A model generated the notes under the pieces. It did not search any database. It was not told where the DNA came from and saw nothing but the letters and a program-made list of their open reading frames with translations. Both the position numbers and the translations under genes were made by a program. A DNA stretch of 64,000 bases from Chitinophaga sp. S165 (lineage in GTDB: Bacteria; Bacteroidota; Bacteroidia; Chitinophagales; Chitinophagaceae): assembly GCF_003182155.1 (NCBI RefSeq), contig NZ_QGTG01000002.1, forward strand, positions 310,001-374,000, in the 5' to 3' direction. This document shows, one piece after another, positions 45,123 to 53,110 of the stretch. Position 1 is the stretch's first letter, and each line of letters opens with the position of its first letter.

Positions 45123-46055
45123 TTACCGCTGGTTTTTCTGCTCCATCAGCTTATTCATGGCCATCATCTGCTGCATAGTATGGTCCATACCTTCAGATGA
45201 ACCATCCAGGAAGATCACATTACCTTTTGAGTTTTCAGCAAAATGTTTGATAGCTTCTGTCCACATAGAGAAGAGGATCACAGAAGTATCAAGGTTAGCC
45301 TGTTGCATTTCTTTCGCTGCCATAGTCATACCTTTAGCTACTTCTTCACGGAACAGGGCCACACCCATACCACGTAACTGAGCAGCCTGACGTTCCGCTT
45401 CTGCAGCAATCTTGATAGCGTTACCATCTGCTTCCGCAGCTTTGGTCTTGGTGATCAGTAATGCCTGACCTTCATTCTCAGCTGCCGCTTTCAGGTTGTT
45501 AGATGCTACTACCTGCGCCATGGATTTCATGATCACTTCGTCAAAGGTGATATCGTTCATCTGCAGGTCTTGCAGGTGATATCCCCACTCTTCCAGCGTC
45601 TGGTCGATCTGTTCTTTTACGTGCTCGGTGATATCGCGGCGTAGTCCCAGTACTTCAGATTGACGTTTAGTTGCCACGAAACCGCGGATAGAGCCCTCAA
45701 TGGTACGCACCAACGCCTGCATGAAGCTACGCTCGTCTACGAACTTGAAGGCAACGTTCTTGATGGTCTCTTCATCCTGGTTCCATACGGAATAGAGCAG
45801 CATGGCTTTGAAGTAAACATTGGCCTGATCTATTGTAATGGCCTGAAATTCCAGTTCTACAGAGCGATTCTGGATAGAGATGCGTTTAAATACTTTTTCG
45901 ATAAGAGGGATCTTGAAATTAAGTCCGGGGAATAACACTCTGTTGTATTTTCCGAAAATTGTGGTGACGCCGATTGTTCCCTGTTGTACCGTCACGAAGC
46001 TTGATAGGATGATCAGTACAACCAATACGGCGATAACGATGTATACAGTACCCAT
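45123..46055 (-). CDS. SPFH/band 7 (stomatin-like) membrane protein
   Basis: 310 aa. One N-terminal membrane segment (about 3-22, VYIVIAVLVVLIILSSFVTV) is followed directly by the SPFH domain (GTIGVTTIFGKYNRVLFPGL, IQNRSVELEFQAITIDQANV, VRTIEGSIRGFVATKRQSEV). An alanine/glutamate-rich coiled coil comes next (TKTKAAEADGNAIKIAAEAE), then a Met/Gln-rich tail (MQQMMAMNKLMEQ). Such proteins form ring or cage assemblies that organise membrane microdomains or regulate proteases. No NfeD or FtsH partner is adjacent. Stand-alone gene. Confidence 0.92.
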   Translation of the reverse strand: MGTVYIVIAVLVVLIILSSFVTVQQGTIGVTTIFGKYNRVLFPGLNFKIPLIEKVFKRISIQNRSVELEFQAITIDQANVYFKAMLLYSVWNQDEETIKNVAFKFVDERSFMQALVRTIEGSIRGFVATKRQSEVLGLRRDITEHVKEQIDQTLEEWGYHLQDLQMNDITFDEVIMKSMAQVVASNNLKAAAENEGQALLITKTKAAEADGNAIKIAAEAERQAAQLRGMGVALFREEVAKGMTMAAKEMQQANLDTSVILFSMWTEAIKHFAENSKGNVIFLDGSSEGMDHTMQQMMAMNKLMEQKNQR

Positions 46056-46206
46056 ATATTGGAGTTTATGGGTATAAATATATGATAAAAGACGACAATA
46101 TGGTTGTGACTTGGATTGAGAAAGTTAATATTTGAAGAAGATACAAACAACGGACGAAAGCCAGGCTAAAAACACAACGAATGAACAAACTAATCGCTTT
46201 ACTTAT

Positions 46207-46416
46207 TTATATCCTCTGATTTCTCCTGAAATAGATGTATACATCATCCAGCTCTATCTGTTTTAGTTGATAGGCCAGTCGGGTCTTGAGATCTCCCGTC
46301 TCATCTTTAATTTTCTTGTATTGAAATTTCAACATCTCATACCTTGCAATTATCTCCTCCGCCGTTGCAGAATAGTCCAGTTGCAGGATACTCAACGCAC
46401 TTTCCTCTGTAATCAT
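46207..46416 (-). CDS. small J-domain-like protein lacking HPD
   Basis: 69 aa, cytoplasmic. The first half ALSILQLDYSATAEEIIARY and EMLKFQYKKI follows the helix I-II pattern of a DnaJ domain (LGL-x-x-x-AT-x-EEI-x-x-x-Y-x-x-L). Where DnaJ has the essential His-Pro-Asp loop it reads KKI. It therefore should not stimulate Hsp70 ATPase. The second half is helical and charged (DLKTRLAYQLKQIELDDVYI). It lies between the PAS-LuxR gene and the SPFH gene on the same strand; no clear operon. Function unknown. Confidence 0.65.
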   Translation of the reverse strand: MITEESALSILQLDYSATAEEIIARYEMLKFQYKKIKDETGDLKTRLAYQLKQIELDDVYIYFRRNQRI

Positions 46417-46504
46417 AGCAATAGGGGGTTTCAGATTGTCTTTCTAACGTTTAAAATCTGTTTTCGGTTAATGCCACTAAATTAGTAGACTTAGTTTTGG
46501 CGTC

Positions 46505-46526
46505 AAATACCCAAGCTTGGGTATTT
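46505..46526. promoter_or_regulatory. 22-bp perfect palindrome between LuxR-type regulator and J-like gene
   Basis: AAATACCCAAGCTTGGGTATTT, followed by more T on the plus strand. It lies 46 nt after the regulator stop (46572) and about 90 nt before the J-like start (46416). It may be a terminator of the regulator or an operator; without a loop, the full symmetry favours a protein-binding site as much as a hairpin. Confidence 0.5.
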
Positions 46527-46571
46527 TTACCGTCCTGCTCTGTCTTCGGGCAGCATAAAAAGATCCATAAA

Positions 46572-47276
46572 TTATTGATAACCAACTTTTCTGGCGAGGG
46601 CTATCAACTCGGCTGTATTACGCACCTTGAGTTTGATCCTGATATTCTTCCGGTGGGTTTCAATGGTATACCGGCTCAGGTTTAACTCTGCAGCTATCTC
46701 TTTATTATTCAATCCTTTAACTGTCAATTGCACAATATCCCTCTCACGGGGCGTCAGTTTACTGATCAGGTCTTCATGCTTACGCCTCATTACGTCCAGC
46801 ATGGCTTCTGTTAACTGATCATTCGTGTCCATGGCATGGGTCATATCCACAAATGCACAGATCACCTCCTTTACCTTTCCCTGTTCATCACGGGTATACG
46901 GAATGGCAATGCCGGCCAGCCAAACCCAGTTGTCGGTACCGCGTTTACGGAATCTTAATACCCCTCCAAAAACATTCTTATTTTCTTTGAACGACTGTTG
47001 GGCTATCACAGCCAGATCAAAATCATCAGGATGCATGATGTCTTTAAAGAAATCCAATCCCATACTGTTCATCTCCGCCATTGTGTATCCTGTTACATCT
47101 TCCATATAGCGGTTACACCAGTTGACCGTTTTTGTCGCATTCTGGTGCGTGTAAAGCATCGCGGGTACATTGTTCAGAAGACTTTCCAGTGATTGGATAC
47201 GAGTCTTTAATAGTTCATTTTCCTTCTGCAAGGCGTTGAGGGAATAGTCGTGGCCCATGTCCGAATCTGTCAACAT
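46572..47276 (-). CDS. PAS domain LuxR-type transcriptional regulator
   Basis: 234 aa single-component regulator. A short N-terminal coiled coil (NALQKENELLKTRIQSLESL) is followed by a PAS domain at about 35-150 (NWCNRYMEDVTGYTMAEMNS, HPDDFDLA, VLRFRKRGTDNWVWLAGIAI). A LuxR/GerE helix-turn-helix sits at about 172-232 (LTPRERDIVQLTVKGLNNKE, IAAELNLSRYTIETHRKNIR). The ligand of the PAS domain is not evident; no heme or flavin Cys/His signature stands out. An alternative start is Met7 at 47258. The target is unknown; a palindrome lies just downstream. Confidence 0.9.
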   Translation of the reverse strand: MLTDSDMGHDYSLNALQKENELLKTRIQSLESLLNNVPAMLYTHQNATKTVNWCNRYMEDVTGYTMAEMNSMGLDFFKDIMHPDDFDLAVIAQQSFKENKNVFGGVLRFRKRGTDNWVWLAGIAIPYTRDEQGKVKEVICAFVDMTHAMDTNDQLTEAMLDVMRRKHEDLISKLTPRERDIVQLTVKGLNNKEIAAELNLSRYTIETHRKNIRIKLKVRNTAELIALARKVGYQ

Positions 47277-47620
47277 ACATTAAGTTTTATACAAACAATA
47301 GCTGAAACCAATAGGTCTAGAATGGCGCAAGAATCCTCACTTCCTATACACTCAGCGTAGGATTTGTATAGTATTGTAACTTTAACGTTTATACGAACAG
47401 GAATATAGTACGAAAATTTGTTACAACGCTTAATGTAAATATAAAATAAAAAAGCATATATCCAACACAATTGGTATGCGAATTGGGCAGAACTACCTAA
47501 TCTGACATGATATATACAACAAAGGGAAAATGACCTGTTTTGATATTTATGATATTAGGCAGTAAATTTGGAAACTCTTTTGGAGACACATATTCATTAA
47601 CGCAATAAAAACATTAAGTT
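47277..47620. other. divergent intergenic region between regulator and superoxide dismutase
   Basis: 344 nt, AT-rich. It contains the two-box promoter of the dismutase gene (47539-47570) and presumably the regulator promoter on the other strand, for which I see only imperfect boxes. No RNA gene or small ORF was supported. Confidence 0.55.
47539..47570 (+). promoter_or_regulatory. promoter of the superoxide dismutase gene
   Basis: TTTG at 47539-47542 and TAAATTTG at 47563-47570 are separated by 20 nt, an exact match to the Bacteroidota housekeeping promoter layout. The leader to the ATG at 47621 is about 45 nt. Confidence 0.8.
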
Positions 47621-48226
47621 ATGGCATTCACACTTCCGAGCTTACCGTACGCACACGACGCACTGGAACCACATATTGACAAACAGACGATGGAAATTCA
47701 CCACGGAAAGCATCATCAGGCTTATGTCGACAACCTGAATAAAGCAATTGCCGGTACTGAAAATGAAAATAAATCCCTGGAAGAGCTGGTAGCAAGCGCA
47801 GGTAAAATAAGCCCTGCTGTAAGAAACAACGGTGGTGGTCACTGGAACCACAGCTTCTTCTGGAAAGTGCTGGGACCTAATGCAGGTGGTGAACCTACAG
47901 GTAAGCTGGCTGATGCTATTAAGAGCACTTTCGGTTCTTTCGCTGAATTCCAGGAGAAATTCGCGAATGCAGGTGCTACCCGTTTCGGTTCAGGTTGGGC
48001 CTGGCTGATCGTAAAAGACGGCAAACTGGAAATCACTTCCACTCCTAACCAGGACAATCCGCTGATGGATGTTGCTGAAGTAAAAGGTACACCAGTATTG
48101 GGTATCGACGTTTGGGAACACGCTTACTATCTGAAGTATCAGAACCGTCGTCCTGAATACCTGAAGGCGTTCTGGAACGCAGTAAACTGGGATGCAGTTA
48201 CCAAGAACTACGAAGCTGCTATCTAA
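47621..48226 (+). CDS. sodA: superoxide dismutase, Mn/Fe family (Mn-type features)
   Basis: 201 aa cytoplasmic enzyme that converts superoxide to oxygen and hydrogen peroxide. Metal ligands by alignment are His27, His77, Asp163 and His167 ([35 protein letters not shown]). The outer-sphere Gln is in the C-terminal half (Gln144, [10 protein letters not shown]) and Gly residues precede HWNH, the pattern of manganese enzymes, though cambialistic use cannot be excluded. No signal peptide. Single gene with a two-box promoter and a palindromic terminator. Confidence 0.95.
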   Translation: MAFTLPSLPYAHDALEPHIDKQTMEIHHGKHHQAYVDNLNKAIAGTENENKSLEELVASAGKISPAVRNNGGGHWNHSFFWKVLGPNAGGEPTGKLADAIKSTFGSFAEFQEKFANAGATRFGSGWAWLIVKDGKLEITSTPNQDNPLMDVAEVKGTPVLGIDVWEHAYYLKYQNRRPEYLKAFWNAVNWDAVTKNYEAAI

Positions 48227-48250
48227 GCATTACAAATTGCTATAAACCAG

Positions 48251-48276
48251 GAGGCCGTATCATATGATACGGCCTC
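48251..48276. terminator. bidirectional palindromic terminator
   Basis: Perfect 26-bp palindrome with arms GAGGCCGTATCA / TGATACGGCCTC, followed by TTTCGTTTG on the plus strand. It lies between the stops of the dismutase gene and the DUF1080 lipoprotein gene. Confidence 0.8.
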
Positions 48277-48310
48277 TTTCGTTTGTTATTTTTTGCTTAA
48301 AGCGATGCGC

Positions 48311-49102
48311 TTACAGCTGTTTGATCTTTACATTCTTGAACCATACTTCACTTCCGTGGTCCTGCAGGTCGATGTGGCCTTTCTTGGTTTCGCCATAAGG
48401 CTTTGTATCTTTCCACTTTCCTTCTGCTTTTGCTTTCTTCCACTCGGGAGAACCGATCTGATAATCGGCCGTTTTCTGACCATTCAGCCAATGTTCTACA
48501 TGTCCCTTATTAACTACAATACGGGTATGATTCCACTCGCCTACAGGTTTTGCTGCAGCTACCAATGGTGCGCCCATTGCGTAGTTAGCACCTGTTTTCT
48601 GCCAGTCTTCCAGCTTCTCAGGGAAATTCTCATCATCTATTAACTGATATTCCGGACCGCTCTGGTAAGCTGCATCATTATCTTCAGATGCCAGATAAAT
48701 AATACCGCTGTTACCTTTCGGCGCTATTTTCCAGTCTGTACGGAACTCGAAGTTCTCATATGTATCGTTAGAGGTCAGGTCCGCACGTTTATCACTCTTG
48801 TCTTTTTCACTACCCAGGCAATGTAATTCTCCATTTTCAGCTACCCAGCTGTTAGATGTTTTGCCTTTGTAAACGTGCCATCCATCCAAGTTCTGCCCGT
48901 TGAACAGTAATACCCAGCCTTCTGCTTTTTCTGTATCTGACAATACATTCTTTGCAGTGTCTGTTACAGGAGCTGTAGCAGCTGCACTACTATCTACCAC
49001 TACAGTAGAAGAATCGTTACTGGCGGAACCTGTACCACCACCACATGACATTACACTAATCGCCATTACTGACAATGCAGGAACAAATAATTTCTTCATC
49101 AT
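48311..49102 (-). CDS. DUF1080 (3-keto-disaccharide hydrolase type) lipoprotein
   Basis: 263 aa. Lipoprotein signal with Cys in VMSCGGG, then a Ser/Thr/Ala-rich linker (about 25-55). The DUF1080 jelly-roll domain follows: EGWVLLFNGQNLDGWHVYKG, WVAENGELHCLGS, RTDWKIAPKGNSGIIYLASE, EYQLIDDENFPE, WNHTRIVVNKGHVEHWLNGQ and HIDLQDHGSEVWFKNVKIKQ. Some members of this family cleave 3-keto-glucosides. The gene lies 10 nt after an oxidoreductase of the Gfo/Idh/MocA family, consistent with a pathway that oxidises a sugar and then hydrolyses it. Substrate not assignable. Confidence 0.9.
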   Translation of the reverse strand: MMKKLFVPALSVMAISVMSCGGGTGSASNDSSTVVVDSSAAATAPVTDTAKNVLSDTEKAEGWVLLFNGQNLDGWHVYKGKTSNSWVAENGELHCLGSEKDKSDKRADLTSNDTYENFEFRTDWKIAPKGNSGIIYLASEDNDAAYQSGPEYQLIDDENFPEKLEDWQKTGANYAMGAPLVAAAKPVGEWNHTRIVVNKGHVEHWLNGQKTADYQIGSPEWKKAKAEGKWKDTKPYGETKKGHIDLQDHGSEVWFKNVKIKQL

Positions 49103-49112
49103 GATTACATTT

Positions 49113-50501
49113 TTATTTGTTTATCGATTTGAGAGCTTTCGGATCCCAATGCATAATACGGTTTTGAAAATAGCTGTCGTTACATAACAGCGCCGGTGCT
49201 GCCGCACGATAGCCGAACAGGGCGTCTTCACTTACTTTACCACCGGTACGCATAGCGTTGAACAGGTTGTAGAAGTGGTCAAAATGCGCGCCTTTATATC
49301 CTTTCTCTGCAACGTACTCCAGCTTATCTGGTGGCAACATATCCTTACGGTTGTAAACATATTGTTTACCGGAGTCGCCATCTTTTTTACCCTGCAGCAA
49401 TGGATCGCTTTCATCTACATGGGAGGTGTTACGGTACAATGTCACTTTATCCCATTCCACCGTCATAGAGCCTTCGCTACCTACCATGCGCAGGTAGTTA
49501 GTACCACCTGTACCATCTACAAAGTTCACACGCAGTGACAGGTTAAAGGCAGGATGTGCTTCCGTTTCAGGATAGTCAAACATACCCAGCATAATATCGG
49601 GTACTTCACGTCCGTCTTTCCAATAACGCAGGCCGCCGGTAGCCATGATCTTCTCAGGACCGACAGACCCTGTTACAAAGTGCAGGCTGGAAAACAGGTG
49701 CACAAACAGATCGCCTGATACGCCAGTCCCATAGTCCCTGTAATTACGCCAGCGGAAGAAACGTAGTGGATCAAAATCACGTTTGGTGGCATGTTCCAGA
49801 TAAGTCGTCCAGTCAACTGTCTTCGGTGACGCATCGGCCGGAATAGGATATTGCCAGGCGCCGAACGGAGACATACGGGCCCAGAAGCCTTCTGCATAGT
49901 TCAGCTTACCAATAGCACCTTCTTTTAATAATTGTTTTGCTTTTTCATTTCCGAGAGAGCTCATACCCTGGCTGCCTACCTGGTATACCACCTTGCCATT
50001 CTTCTGTTGTGCTTCCACCACGGCAGGGCCTTCAGTAATATCGTGCACCATCGGCTTCTCACAATAAACGGACTTGCCTTTATTCATAGCCGCCACGGAG
50101 ATATCCTTATGCCAGAAGTCGGGAGTAGCAATGATCACCGCATCCACATCTTTCCTGTCCAGGATCTCGCGGTAGTCGCGTGTTGTAGCAATATCATTAC
50201 CCCATTTCTTCTTAGCGTCAGCCAACCGGCCGTCATACAGGTCACACGCAGCGATCAGTTTTACGCCCGGCACTGTGATGGCCGTATTGGTATCTGCTGT
50301 ACCCATGCCGCCTGCACCGATCAATGCGATCTGGATCTGATCGTTGGCACTGTATTTTTCGTTGGCACGGGACAGTGACTCCAGATTACGCTTTCTGTCA
50401 GCAGCAGTGATAATATTGGGCAACAAAGATGCGCCTACGACCCCTTTAGCCATCTTGGTAATAAATCCCCGGCGTGAGTTGTTGTTAGAATTTTCAGGCA
50501 T
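49113..50501 (-). CDS. Gfo/Idh/MocA-family oxidoreductase with Tat-type signal
   Basis: 462 aa, NAD(P)-dependent sugar or cyclitol dehydrogenase fold. The N-terminus has twin arginines (NSRRGFITKMAKGVVGASLL), so it is likely exported to the periplasm with bound cofactor. Rossmann loop ALIGAGGMGTADTNTA, then VIIATPDFWHKDISVAAMNK and the family signature YCEKPMVHDITEGPAVVEAQ with the catalytic Lys. The C-terminal domain contains DYGTGVSGDLFVHLFSSLHF. Together with the DUF1080 gene it suggests 3-keto-sugar chemistry on glycosides at the cell envelope. Confidence 0.9.
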   Translation of the reverse strand: MPENSNNNSRRGFITKMAKGVVGASLLPNIITAADRKRNLESLSRANEKYSANDQIQIALIGAGGMGTADTNTAITVPGVKLIAACDLYDGRLADAKKKWGNDIATTRDYREILDRKDVDAVIIATPDFWHKDISVAAMNKGKSVYCEKPMVHDITEGPAVVEAQQKNGKVVYQVGSQGMSSLGNEKAKQLLKEGAIGKLNYAEGFWARMSPFGAWQYPIPADASPKTVDWTTYLEHATKRDFDPLRFFRWRNYRDYGTGVSGDLFVHLFSSLHFVTGSVGPEKIMATGGLRYWKDGREVPDIMLGMFDYPETEAHPAFNLSLRVNFVDGTGGTNYLRMVGSEGSMTVEWDKVTLYRNTSHVDESDPLLQGKKDGDSGKQYVYNRKDMLPPDKLEYVAEKGYKGAHFDHFYNLFNAMRTGGKVSEDALFGYRAAAPALLCNDSYFQNRIMHWDPKALKSINK

Positions 50502-50564
50502 GTTCTTTAGTTTGGTTTTACGATAACGTGTCTTGCAGAATAAGAGAGGTATAATTTATAATTA

Positions 50565-50595
50565 AAAAGCGGGAAATCATAATTTTCCCGCTTTT
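50565..50595 (-). terminator. terminator at the end of the second SusCD operon
   Basis: 12-bp stem AAAAGCGGGAAA / TTTCCCGCTTTT with a 7-nt loop and a TTAATT tail on the minus strand, 4 nt past the stop of the EEP lipoprotein gene. Confidence 0.85.
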
Positions 50596-50598
50596 CTC

Positions 50599-51405
50599 TT
50601 AAAATATCAGCGTTGCCAGGACCGGCAGATGGTCCGATGCGTACCGTTCAGGGATCACCTGGTGCTGTACTACACGAAAGGCTTTAGCCGGCGTATACAT
50701 GATAAAATCTATGGCCCTTTTTGGCATCTCCACGGGTATTGTAAAGGGACAATCTCTACAGGTACGGGTGAAACTGCTGTCAAGTATATTAATGGCCATA
50801 CTGCCTTCTCTGGCGTTCATATCGCCTGCCAGTATCACAGGCATTCCGGCATTTCCCAGAATGCGGACGATCTCTTTTGTTTGCAGCACCCTGTTACTGT
50901 CACTCTTCGTTACATCCAGGTGTGTGCTGGCCATCATGACCTGTCTCCCGTCAGGTAAAGTAACAGTGACAGTGCACAATGCGCGTGGCTCGGCCTTAAC
51001 ACCAGATACGGACGGCAGGGCGTATGCATGTCCTTCCTTCACCGGGAAGCGGGAAAGTACTGCAATACCGTATTCTCCGCCATCATAAGGAATACCCTTT
51101 GCGAAAAAGGAATGCATGCCTGTTTTTGCAGCCAGCACCTCCGCTTCATGTACATCCTTGCCGGAACGGCCGGTGTGTACATCCACTTCCTGCAGGGCGA
51201 CGAAGTCAGGATGTTGTTCATTGATGACCCGCGCTATTGCATCCAGGTCTATTAATCCCGGACGGGAAGGCGGGTTCGCATGATGAATATTATAACTTAA
51301 TACCTTCAGCGTGTCCTGTTGCTTATCCGTATGCTTTGCAAGCCCTTTTCCACCGCTGCATCCGGCGACTGCCAGCACAATAACTGCAATTGTTAAGATC
51401 CTCAT
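50599..51405 (-). CDS. endonuclease/exonuclease/phosphatase (EEP) family lipoprotein
   Basis: 268 aa. Lipobox AVAGCS near residue 16. The EEP fold is complete: LSYNIHHANPPSRPGLIDLD (Asn), DFVALQEVDVHTGRSGK (Glu), VMMASTHLDVTK (His), VILAGDMNAREGSMAINILD (Asp/Asn), IDFIMYTP and ASDHLPVLATL (Asp-His). Members hydrolyse phosphodiesters in nucleic acids, sphingomyelin or inositides. Being a lipoprotein encoded 20 nt after SusD, it may process the ligand imported by this SusCD system, for example a phosphorylated lipid or glycan; this is inference. Confidence 0.9.
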   Translation of the reverse strand: MRILTIAVIVLAVAGCSGGKGLAKHTDKQQDTLKVLSYNIHHANPPSRPGLIDLDAIARVINEQHPDFVALQEVDVHTGRSGKDVHEAEVLAAKTGMHSFFAKGIPYDGGEYGIAVLSRFPVKEGHAYALPSVSGVKAEPRALCTVTVTLPDGRQVMMASTHLDVTKSDSNRVLQTKEIVRILGNAGMPVILAGDMNAREGSMAINILDSSFTRTCRDCPFTIPVEMPKRAIDFIMYTPAKAFRVVQHQVIPERYASDHLPVLATLIF

Positions 51406-51425
51406 ATTTCAATCGTTTTTTATCA

Positions 51426-53102
51426 TCACTCCCATCCCGGGTTCTGTCCCAGTGCCGGATTACGTTGCCATTGCGTCAATGGTATCGGCCACAAATAGTT
51501 CTTAGGGTCCTGAAAGCGGCGATTAGTGTTGATGATCATATATCCTTTGGCATCTACCGGTACACTGGCCACATATGGCTGCATATAATCAGGAATAAAA
51601 GCCTTCTTCATACCTTTCACATCTTCTGCAAGTAATGCTCCTTTCTTCCAGCGCAGCAGATCGAAATAACGTTGTCCTTCCAGCGCCAGTTCCACACGTC
51701 TTTCCCGGCGGATCTCTTCACGCAGGTCCATGCCCCAGCCAGCCAGCTCTGTGATGATCATGTGGTGCATGCCCACACGGTCTCTCAGCAGGTTGATTGA
51801 AATATCCAGGTCGGCCTGTGTCAGCTTGCCCTGCATTTCCCTGGCTTCTGCATAATTCAACAGCATCTCCGCATAACGCATGATGTGAATGTCGTTCGGG
51901 TCTTTATTGTAAGTAGCTACTGCAGATACCTGCACATATTTGGTAAAATAATAGCCGGTTGCCGTTACACAGCCCTTTTTATCGGAATTGAATTTAGGAA
52001 GATTATAAATGTCTGCCGGGCTCGCGTCTGCGTCTCCATCATCCTTTCCGCCCCAGGTAGCGCCAGGCGCCAGTACTGTTTGTTTCAACCTCGGGTCTCT
52101 GTTGACGAAAACATCAGCGTATGCTGTTTGTGTAGCTTCATTGTACAAAGGAGATTTTTCAATAGGCATACCATCTGTACACAGGTACGCATCCATGAGC
52201 GACTTGGTAGGATTGAAACGGGCTGTCTGGTCAGGCACCTGCGCTTCGCGGCTCATGTTATGCATAGAAACATCGATGAGATACAGGCGTGCCAGCATTG
52301 TTTCTTTATTAGCACCTGCTGCGAGTTTTCCTTTGTGCGTAAACAGCTCATTGTAGCTGGTAGCAGTATTTCCGTTCGTATAAAGCTTGTATACATTCAG
52401 GTCCATTACCGCTTTCGCTGCAGCTTCAGCTACATCATACTTCCCATAGAACATTGCTACGCGAGACTTCCAGCCCAGTGCTGCTCCTTTTGTAATACGA
52501 CCCAGGTCAGCAGAACCATAGGACGTAGGTAATTCCGCTGCTGCAGAATCCAGCTCCTGCAATATAAAATCCACCACCTGCGCTCTTGGCGTGCGTGTTC
52601 CATATACCTGCTCATCACCGATGTTCAGGGTATTTGTTACCAGTGGAACATCTCCAAAAAAGAAAGTCAGATAGCTGTACAGGAAGGCCCGCAGAAAGCG
52701 TACTTCTCCTGCATATTGTTTTAGTGTCGTTTCCTTCACACCCTGTGCTTTCTGGTAGTTTTCCAGGAAGTGGTTACATCGGCGGATACCGTAGTATTGA
52801 TTCACCCATTCGTTATTCAACGTATTTGTTGTGAAATCGTAATTGCCGGTAGAGATATTCAGGTAGTCACTAAGAGGAGGATAAATAGTATTATCTCCCA
52901 GGTTCTCCATATCAACTACATTCTTACCCTTCAGGTAGTCATAGCAGGCATTCGCTGCCAGTTTCAGTTGTGCTTCCGTTTTCCAGAACTGTTCGCTGGT
53001 AATAGCGTCCAGTGCGGAGCGGTCGAGGAAATCCTTTGAACAGCCGGCGATACAGCCTGCCAGTATTATCAGGATACCGTATAAAATATGTTGACGACGC
53101 AT
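51426..53102 (-). CDS. SusD/RagB-family outer-membrane lipoprotein
   Basis: 558 aa, complete. Lipobox ILAGCIAGCS with two candidate Cys. The start SKDFLDRSALDAITSEQFWK, TPR-like RFLRAFLYSYLTFFFGDVPL, HIMRYAEMLLNYAEAREMQG, EIRRERRVELALEGQRYFDL and RWKKG motifs are all canonical. It ends with LWPIPLTQWQRNPALGQNPG, the usual SusD C-terminus. It starts 8 nt after the SusC stop. The ligand is unknown. Confidence 0.96.
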   Translation of the reverse strand: MRRQHILYGILIILAGCIAGCSKDFLDRSALDAITSEQFWKTEAQLKLAANACYDYLKGKNVVDMENLGDNTIYPPLSDYLNISTGNYDFTTNTLNNEWVNQYYGIRRCNHFLENYQKAQGVKETTLKQYAGEVRFLRAFLYSYLTFFFGDVPLVTNTLNIGDEQVYGTRTPRAQVVDFILQELDSAAAELPTSYGSADLGRITKGAALGWKSRVAMFYGKYDVAEAAAKAVMDLNVYKLYTNGNTATSYNELFTHKGKLAAGANKETMLARLYLIDVSMHNMSREAQVPDQTARFNPTKSLMDAYLCTDGMPIEKSPLYNEATQTAYADVFVNRDPRLKQTVLAPGATWGGKDDGDADASPADIYNLPKFNSDKKGCVTATGYYFTKYVQVSAVATYNKDPNDIHIMRYAEMLLNYAEAREMQGKLTQADLDISINLLRDRVGMHHMIITELAGWGMDLREEIRRERRVELALEGQRYFDLLRWKKGALLAEDVKGMKKAFIPDYMQPYVASVPVDAKGYMIINTNRRFQDPKNYLWPIPLTQWQRNPALGQNPGWE

Positions 53103-53110
53103 TGCTGTAG

